Source of the DNA: an uncultured bacterium
GTDB taxonomy: Bacteria; Bdellovibrionota_C; UBA2361; SZUA-149; CALKYB01
Direction: 5' to 3'
Length of the DNA: 9,183 nt
Assembly: GCA_938003565.1 (NCBI GenBank)
Contig: CALKYB010000180.1
Coordinates: 1 to 9,183 of the forward strand
Position numbers and translations under genes: made by a program
Notes under the pieces: model-generated
What the model was told of the DNA's origin: nothing
Database searches by the model: none
Seen by the model: only the letters and a program-made list of their open reading frames with translations
Shown here: positions 5,221 to 9,183 of the stretch, in pieces
How positions within the stretch are numbered: the stretch's first letter is position 1
Layout: each line of letters starts with the position of its first letter

Positions 5221-6015
5221 ATGTTAAGACAGCGAATAGTTGCTGGGATTGTGATGTTGCTCCTATCATTGTCGGTCATTTATGTAGGTGGTCATCTTTT
5301 GACCCTATTCTCTATTTTGCTGGTATCAGCATGCTTTATGGAGGGCTTTCGTTTTTCCACTGGTAGGCGAGGAGCGAGTTTAATCCAATTAGTTATAATA
5401 TCTTTACTTCCCGCTATTGGTTATCTAGGTAATTCTTGGCCAGGGTTGGTTGGGATGAGTTTATTCTCGATATTTGCAATTCTTCTAATTACTCTATGGG
5501 AAATAGAGAAAGGGGAGTATTTAGATAATCTCGTGGAAATTGTCCCGAGGCAGCTTGGTGTATTCACCTGGCTTGCAGGTTTTGGAACAGCTTTTATAGT
5601 TGTTTGCTCGAGCAACCACCAAAGCTTTGTTTATCTTTGGCTCCTTGCGGTTGTTGTGAGTACTGATACGGCAGCTTATTTTGTTGGCCGTTTTTTGGGT
5701 AAGAGAAAACTTGCTCAACGAATTAGTCCTAAAAAAACCGTGGAGGGTGCTCTTGGAGGTCTAGTTTTTGCTGTTCTTGCGGGAGTCCTACTTGTTAAAT
5801 TTGGTGCTTTGCCACTTAGCTACTTAGAGGTTTGTTTTTACTCTGCTGTGGCTAGTTGTTTCTCTCAGACTGGAGATCTTGTTGAGTCGATGTTTAAAAG
5901 GGCCTACGGAGTAAAAGATTCCGGCGACTCTATTCCCGGGCACGGTGGGTTTCTTGATCGACTGGACGGTTTATTGTTTGCAGCTCCGGTTATATTTTTT
6001 CTTCCAGCATTTTAG
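5221..6015 (+). CDS. cdsA: Phosphatidate cytidylyltransferase (CDP-diglyceride synthase)
   Basis: CdsA is an integral inner-membrane enzyme that converts phosphatidic acid and CTP to CDP-diacylglycerol, the precursor of the main phospholipids. The 264-residue product is mostly hydrophobic with several membrane segments (for example about 8-36, 53-68, 79-93, 115-129, 137-148, 176-195 and 202-216). The family signature is complete near the C-terminus: SMFKRAYGVKDSGDSIPGHG at 223-242 followed by GFLDRLD (243-249), with the catalytic-site Lys, Asp and His residues present. A second conserved block, STDTAAYFVGR (147-157) and RISPKKTVEG (167-176), is also intact. GGAG at 5212-5215 lies five bases before ATG. 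uppS ends 26 bases upstream and dxr starts 12 bases downstream, implying one operon. It is slightly shorter than E. coli CdsA (about 285), and nothing essential appears to be missing. Confidence 0.97.
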   Translation: MLRQRIVAGIVMLLLSLSVIYVGGHLLTLFSILLVSACFMEGFRFSTGRRGASLIQLVIISLLPAIGYLGNSWPGLVGMSLFSIFAILLITLWEIEKGEYLDNLVEIVPRQLGVFTWLAGFGTAFIVVCSSNHQSFVYLWLLAVVVSTDTAAYFVGRFLGKRKLAQRISPKKTVEGALGGLVFAVLAGVLLVKFGALPLSYLEVCFYSAVASCFSQTGDLVESMFKRAYGVKDSGDSIPGHGGFLDRLDGLLFAAPVIFFLPAF

Positions 6016-6027
6016 TAAACCACTTTC

Positions 6028-7242
6028 ATGAGTCAGAGTTCGGACAGTATTAGTCATTTAGCAGTTCTAGGCTCAACCGGAACGATTGGGCAAGCCGCGC
6101 TAGATGTGGTTCGCCGAAATCCTAGCAGATTCAGGGTAGTAGCTCTTTCTGCTCACAGAAATATCGATCTTCTCAAGAAACAGATCGTAGAATTTAAACC
6201 TGAAGTTGTCGCAGTGGCTGATGAAGGTTTAGTTGGAGAGTTGAAAACTAAGCTGGCGGGATTAGAGGTTGAGATTGTTTTTGGTAAAGGGGCTTTGTCT
6301 AGCCTTGCTACCCACTCAAAAATTTCATTTTTAGTGATGGGAATCGTGGGATATGCCGCTTTGGAGCCACTAGTAGCTGCCATTGAGTCAGGTATTCATA
6401 TTGCCCTAGCCAATAAGGAAAGCATGGTAGCGGCAGGGGAGTTGGTACAAAGCTATTTGGCGAAAAGTTCAAGTAAGATAGTTCCAGTTGATTCTGAACA
6501 TAGTAGTATATTCCAACTCTTGAGAGGTTCTATAGATAGGGAAGTTTTGAATATTACCCTTACTGCCTCTGGCGGACCTTTTTGGTTAAGGGATATCGAT
6601 GATTTTCAATCAATTACCCCAGAAGAGGCGGTTAAGCATCCTCGATGGAATATGGGAGCGAAGATATCGGTTGATTCCGCTACCATGATGAATAAGGGGC
6701 TTGAGGTTATTGAGGCTCACTATCTGTTTAAGATTCCCGAGGAGGATATCAGGGTTTTAGTCCATCCAAACAGCCTGGTACACGGTTTGGTTGATTTTAC
6801 TGACGGTACGCAGACCGCTGTTTTATATCAAGCCGATATGAGAGTTCCCCTAGCTTATGCCATGGCTTGTTTATCCAGTCCTGAACCAAAAGAAAGCATT
6901 GGTGTTCGAGTGAGTGATTCGGGAGTCTCGAGATTAAAGTTGGAAGATTTTTCAGCTCTCGAATTTTATGCTCCCGATGACAAGAAGTTTCCTGCATTGC
7001 CGCTTTGCCGTAGTGCGCTTAAGGCTGGAGGTGCTTCTCCTTGCATACTTAATGCAGCAAATGAGATCGCAGTGCAGCTTTTCTTGGATAAGCAAATTCG
7101 CTTTGTTCAGATTGTTGAAGTTGTTGATTCTGTTTTGTCCGCTGGTACTAATGGTTCGTTTTTAGATATCAGTGATGTGCGACATATTGATTCTGCCTCG
7201 AGAGAAAAAGCGCTCGAGATTGGACACAAGTTAGCCTCTTAG
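6028..7242 (+). CDS. dxr: 1-deoxy-D-xylulose 5-phosphate reductoisomerase
   Basis: DXR (IspC) rearranges and reduces 1-deoxy-D-xylulose 5-phosphate to 2-C-methyl-D-erythritol 4-phosphate with NADPH, the committed step of the non-mevalonate isoprenoid pathway that feeds UppS. The 404-residue length matches the family (about 390-400). The N-terminal NADPH-binding loop is LGSTGTIG (14-21), followed by IALANKESMVAAGE (125-138). The metal and substrate site is VDSEHSSIFQ (154-163, with D155 and E157), TASGGPFW (179-186), HPRWNMG (204-210) and NKGLEVIEAH (222-231, with E226), all intact. The C-terminal helical domain follows, including ILNAANEIAVQLFL (340-353). The ATG lies 12 bases after the cdsA stop with no visible Shine-Dalgarno sequence, so translational coupling to cdsA is likely. 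A 169-base spacer separates it from the next gene. Confidence 0.98.
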   Translation: MSQSSDSISHLAVLGSTGTIGQAALDVVRRNPSRFRVVALSAHRNIDLLKKQIVEFKPEVVAVADEGLVGELKTKLAGLEVEIVFGKGALSSLATHSKISFLVMGIVGYAALEPLVAAIESGIHIALANKESMVAAGELVQSYLAKSSSKIVPVDSEHSSIFQLLRGSIDREVLNITLTASGGPFWLRDIDDFQSITPEEAVKHPRWNMGAKISVDSATMMNKGLEVIEAHYLFKIPEEDIRVLVHPNSLVHGLVDFTDGTQTAVLYQADMRVPLAYAMACLSSPEPKESIGVRVSDSGVSRLKLEDFSALEFYAPDDKKFPALPLCRSALKAGGASPCILNAANEIAVQLFLDKQIRFVQIVEVVDSVLSAGTNGSFLDISDVRHIDSASREKALEIGHKLAS

Positions 7243-7292
7243 GTTGTTTCTTTTCATCGAAGCATCGACCTTAAAATGAAACCAAGTCTCCG

Positions 7293-7306
7293 CCTAAAAT
7301 TTTAGG
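7293..7306. repeat. 14-base perfect palindrome in the dxr-downstream spacer
   Basis: CCTAAAATTTTAGG is a perfect palindrome with no central gap. It could be a regulator site controlling the small gene at 7412. A palindrome of this length is expected roughly once in two windows of this size by chance, so the evidence is weak. Otherwise the 7243-7411 spacer shows a TATACC box at 7351-7356 with no good -35. Confidence 0.2.
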
Positions 7307-7397
7307 TTCTCAGCTGGGGAAATAGAGTGTTCATTTCTTCTGAGGTAAGCTATACCCTGCCTTCGATTTTTTGGTTTTTAAATGGATTTAATAGGTT

Positions 7398-7403
7398 GAA
7401 GGG
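7398..7403 (+). promoter_or_regulatory. Ribosome binding site deciding the start of the orphan gene
   Basis: GAAGGG lies eight bases before ATG at 7412 but only two before the in-frame TTG at 7406. The ATG is therefore the better start, giving 108 rather than 110 residues. Confidence 0.65.
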
Positions 7404-7411
7404 TTTTGAAA

Positions 7412-7738
7412 ATGACGCTTGCTCAAGAATATACGGATCTAATTGAAAGACTCAGCGATGTTAGTTTGGATAGTTCTCGTTCTTTGAAAGATAGAACTAT
7501 AAGACTGCATGAATTGTTGAATACCGAAAATAACAATTTACCATTGGACACTATTACCCTTCTGATTCGACGAATAGCAGATAGAAGTCCTGATGATGTT
7601 TCAACACTCTCAGGCGTTCTCTCTCTGTTAATTCATTCGTATTCAGAAAATATTGTTGGTGGCCCACCAGTCGGGCTAGACCGGCAGGACTTGGGTTCTG
7701 ATTTGGTTGTTTTAAACAAGGTCCTTGATCGCGCTTAG
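7412..7738 (+). CDS. Small acidic protein of unknown function between dxr and rseP
   Basis: I do not recognise this 108-residue protein. It begins MTLAQEYTDLIERL and has 17 Asp/Glu against 11 Lys/Arg, no Cys or Trp, and no signal peptide or clear membrane segment. Residues 1-38 and 45-58 look amphipathic and helical (for example IRRIADRSPDD at 52-62). A serine- and leucine-rich stretch follows at 64-79, then a Gly/Pro break GGPPVGLD (83-90) and a short charged C-terminal helix (DLVVLNKVLDRA). It is probably soluble and cytoplasmic. Support for its being real: a good ribosome binding site eight bases before ATG, codon use like its neighbours, operon orientation, and a terminator-like hairpin starting 12 bases after its stop. 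dxr is normally followed by rseP, so this is an inserted gene. Helical bundle or regulatory partner roles are guesses. Confidence 0.75.
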   Translation: MTLAQEYTDLIERLSDVSLDSSRSLKDRTIRLHELLNTENNNLPLDTITLLIRRIADRSPDDVSTLSGVLSLLIHSYSENIVGGPPVGLDRQDLGSDLVVLNKVLDRA

Positions 7739-7750
7739 TAAGGTTCTTTT

Positions 7751-7772
7751 CCGGGTTTGACTACAAACCCGG
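7751..7772 (+). terminator. Hairpin terminator after the orphan gene
   Basis: CCGGGTTTG (7751-7759) pairs perfectly with CAAACCCGG (7764-7772) around the loop ACTA. It starts 12 bases after the stop at 7738. The downstream T content is modest (GCTTTCAT), so termination may be partial or factor-assisted. It marks the probable end of the uppS-cdsA-dxr-orphan transcript and implies that rseP has its own promoter. Confidence 0.7.
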
Positions 7773-7900
7773 GCTTTCATAGTTGATTTACTTAAAGGAA
7801 CATTGAGCTAGATTATACAAATTTAGAAGGTTAGAGCGTCTTCGCAGCTATTAGAATAATGCCGAACGAGTTGCTCTAAGTATATAATTATATTGATATT

Positions 7901-7928
7901 TTGACTATAGATACGGAATTGATATTAA
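7901..7928 (+). promoter_or_regulatory. Candidate promoter for rseP
   Basis: TTGACT (7901-7906) and TATTAA (7923-7928) are separated by 16 bases, in the AT-rich spacer after the terminator hairpin. Transcription would start near 7935 and give a leader of about 100 bases before the rseP ATG. A perfect TATAAT also occurs at 7883-7888 but lacks a -35 box. Other sequence in 7773-7900 shows nothing recognisable. Confidence 0.4.
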
Positions 7929-7937
7929 AAGCATTAA

Positions 7938-8039
7938 TTCTATGTCTCGACAAAGAGCATCAGAAATAGGACAAAATCTTTCAACAGTATAGCAGGCCTC
8001 TTTGTAGCCCTGCTTCTATCTCCTTTTAGTTTATTTGCT
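7938..8039 (+). other. Signal-peptide-like in-frame segment upstream of rseP, without a start codon
   Basis: After a TAA at 7935-7937 the rseP frame is open for 34 codons before the ATG at 8040. The conceptual translation has a basic part (STKSIRNRTKSF) followed by a hydrophobic stretch (IAGLFVALLLSPFSLFA), like a signal peptide with an Ala end. It contains no ATG, GTG or TTG. An ATG at 7942 lies in a different frame and stops after 16 codons at a TAG (7990-7992). Either this is chance, a non-standard start, or a frame disruption of a longer N-terminus. Confidence 0.35.
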
Positions 8040-9183
8040 ATGGAAAGTATTTTTAACTTTGTTTCGATTCTGGCCATTGGTACGGCCGTACTCTGCGCTC
8101 TGATTATTGTCCATGAGTTTGGACATTTCATCGTCGCAAAGTGGTGTGGCGTTGGGGTGGTTAAGTTTTCAGTGGGGCTTGGAAAAGTACTTTGTAAATG
8201 GCAGAGAGCTGAAACTACCTATCAAGTTTGTGCCATACCCTTTGGCGGCTATGTAAGAATGGTGGGTGATATGCCCGATTCGATAACGGGTGAGTCTGTT
8301 ACTGACGATGCTGTCAGAGATCCATCAGCTGAAATTGGAGTGGCTGAGGAGGATATTTCACCTGAGCTTGCGGCGATGTTGGATGATAAAAGCTATTGGT
8401 TTTTGGAGAAAACTCTTTGGCAGAAGGCAGCGATTGTATTTGCTGGTCCTTTGTTTAATTTCATTTTTTCAGTGGTGTGTATCTTTTGCCTGACTTTTTT
8501 CTATGGGAAACGCTTAGACCATGGTCTTTATGGGGAAGCTCCAGAGTCGATTCCCTCAGTAGTTTCGGTAGTTGGAGAGGGGTCGCCGGCGGAACTTGCT
8601 GGAATCGAGTCGGGAGATCGAATTACTTCAATTTCTGGTCAGACTGTTAGCTCCTGGATTGAGGTAGCTAAGGTCATTAAAGAAAGCCAGGGAGCAGAGT
8701 TGCAACTGGTTGTTGAAAATGATTCGGGAGAGAAGAATTTAAATATCACCCCACAGCTCAAAGAGCTTCCCTACGCTGAAGGGAAAAAATCTTTTGTCAT
8801 TGGTATTTCCCCTCAGACTATTAAGGAAGTTGGCGTTTTGGGTGCTTTAGAAAGCGGTGTGACCTGGACCTACAATGCTTCAATGGCTACCTGTTTGGGT
8901 TTGATCAAAATGCTAAACCCCTTTGAGGAAGAGGTTTCAACTGATGAAATCGGTGGTCCAATTATGATTTTCAACGCTGCTGCGCAGCACGCTAAAAGAG
9001 GACCAGATTATTTGTTACTCTTTATGGGTATTCTAAACGTTAGCCTCGCGGTTCTGAATCTCCTTCCAATTCCTATCTTGGACGGAGGGCACTTAGTTTT
9101 CTTTGCTCTTGAAGGGCTGTTTGGTCAGATAAGCCTGCGCAGTAAGGAGATAGCGCAGTCCTTTGGTTTGTTGATTATTCTCG
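8040..9183 (+). CDS. rseP: Site-2 zinc metalloprotease RseP (M50 family), C-terminal end cut by window edge
   Basis: RseP is an inner-membrane protease that cleaves transmembrane segments, classically the anti-sigma factor RseA and remnant signal peptides. About 381 codons are visible. The first membrane helix (about 7-24) leads into the zinc-binding HEFGH (25-29, with H25, E26, H29), then FGGYVRM (68-74). An acidic stretch follows (75-117), then a membrane segment with GPLFNFIFS (136-144). A single PDZ domain lies at about 173-240, with GSPAELAGIESGDRI at 181-195. The third zinc ligand motif is NLLPIPILDGGH (340-351, with D348). E. coli RseP has two PDZ domains; one is typical of many other lineages. 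The ATG at 8040 places HEFGH at the usual distance from the N-terminus but has no visible Shine-Dalgarno sequence. The family is certain; the physiological substrate is not shown. Confidence 0.95.
   Translation, partial: MESIFNFVSILAIGTAVLCALIIVHEFGHFIVAKWCGVGVVKFSVGLGKVLCKWQRAETTYQVCAIPFGGYVRMVGDMPDSITGESVTDDAVRDPSAEIGVAEEDISPELAAMLDDKSYWFLEKTLWQKAAIVFAGPLFNFIFSVVCIFCLTFFYGKRLDHGLYGEAPESIPSVVSVVGEGSPAELAGIESGDRITSISGQTVSSWIEVAKVIKESQGAELQLVVENDSGEKNLNITPQLKELPYAEGKKSFVIGISPQTIKEVGVLGALESGVTWTYNASMATCLGLIKMLNPFEEEVSTDEIGGPIMIFNAAAQHAKRGPDYLLLFMGILNVSLAVLNLLPIPILDGGHLVFFALEGLFGQISLRSKEIAQSFGLLIIL

Noticed and set aside
7942..7992. 16-codon ORF starting at ATG 7942 as an rseP leader peptide, or a programmed frameshift into rseP
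   Set aside because: No ribosome binding site before the ATG and no canonical slippery heptamer where the frames would have to shift. Kept only as part of the finding on the missing start.
7940..8131. 63-codon minus-strand ORF over the rseP start
   Set aside because: Antisense to the conserved HEFGH-encoding region of rseP; explained as a shadow of that gene.
1..9183. Mobile elements, CRISPR arrays, toxin-antitoxin or defence genes
   Set aside because: No transposase, integrase, regularly spaced repeats or recognisable defence domains were seen on either strand; nearly all coding sequence is accounted for by conserved housekeeping genes.

Overview
The window is a bacterial housekeeping locus. 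One strand carries a translation, nucleotide and envelope-lipid cluster in the order rpsB, tsf, pyrH, frr, uppS, cdsA, dxr, a 108-residue orphan gene, and rseP, which is cut by the right edge. At the left edge, divergently oriented, is the N-terminal part of murJ, the lipid II flippase. The order frr-uppS-cdsA-dxr-rseP (rather than the E. coli order frr-dxr-uppS-cdsA-rseP) and the short form of EF-Ts suggest a bacterium outside the Gammaproteobacteria. Protein sequences look proteobacterial or deltaproteobacteria-like to me, but this is a recollection-level inference with low confidence. Base composition is moderate to slightly AT-rich, and starts include ATG, GTG (rpsB) and probably TTG (murJ).

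Layout: 1-478 murJ fragment (minus strand); 479-946 a long divergent intergenic region with a possible 24-codon leader ORF and several short G/C-rich hairpins; 947-2095 rpsB, encoding an S2 protein with long low-complexity tails at both ends; 2096-2232 a structured rpsB-tsf spacer with a 14-bp hairpin over the rpsB stop and an attenuator-like pair of competing stems; 2233-4243 tsf, pyrH and frr closely packed; 4244-4429 an AT-rich spacer with inverted/direct TAACAG boxes and a promoter candidate, so uppS may begin a second transcription unit; 4430-7242 uppS, cdsA and dxr closely packed; 7412-7738 an unrecognised small acidic protein followed by a terminator hairpin; 7901-7928 a promoter candidate; 8040-9183 rseP, missing its C-terminal end.

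How the genes work together: rpsB, tsf and frr serve translation (small subunit protein, EF-Tu nucleotide exchange, ribosome recycling) and pyrH supplies UDP. Dxr makes MEP for isoprenoids, UppS extends isoprenoid diphosphates to undecaprenyl diphosphate (the cell-wall lipid carrier), CdsA makes CDP-diacylglycerol, RseP is a membrane site-2 protease, and MurJ flips the lipid II that is built on the UppS product.

I did not find an obvious new defence, mobile or biosynthetic system. The most second-look-worthy items are the unusual S2 tails, the rpsB-tsf attenuator-like RNA structure, the orphan gene between dxr and rseP, and a signal-peptide-like in-frame stretch without a start codon directly upstream of rseP.
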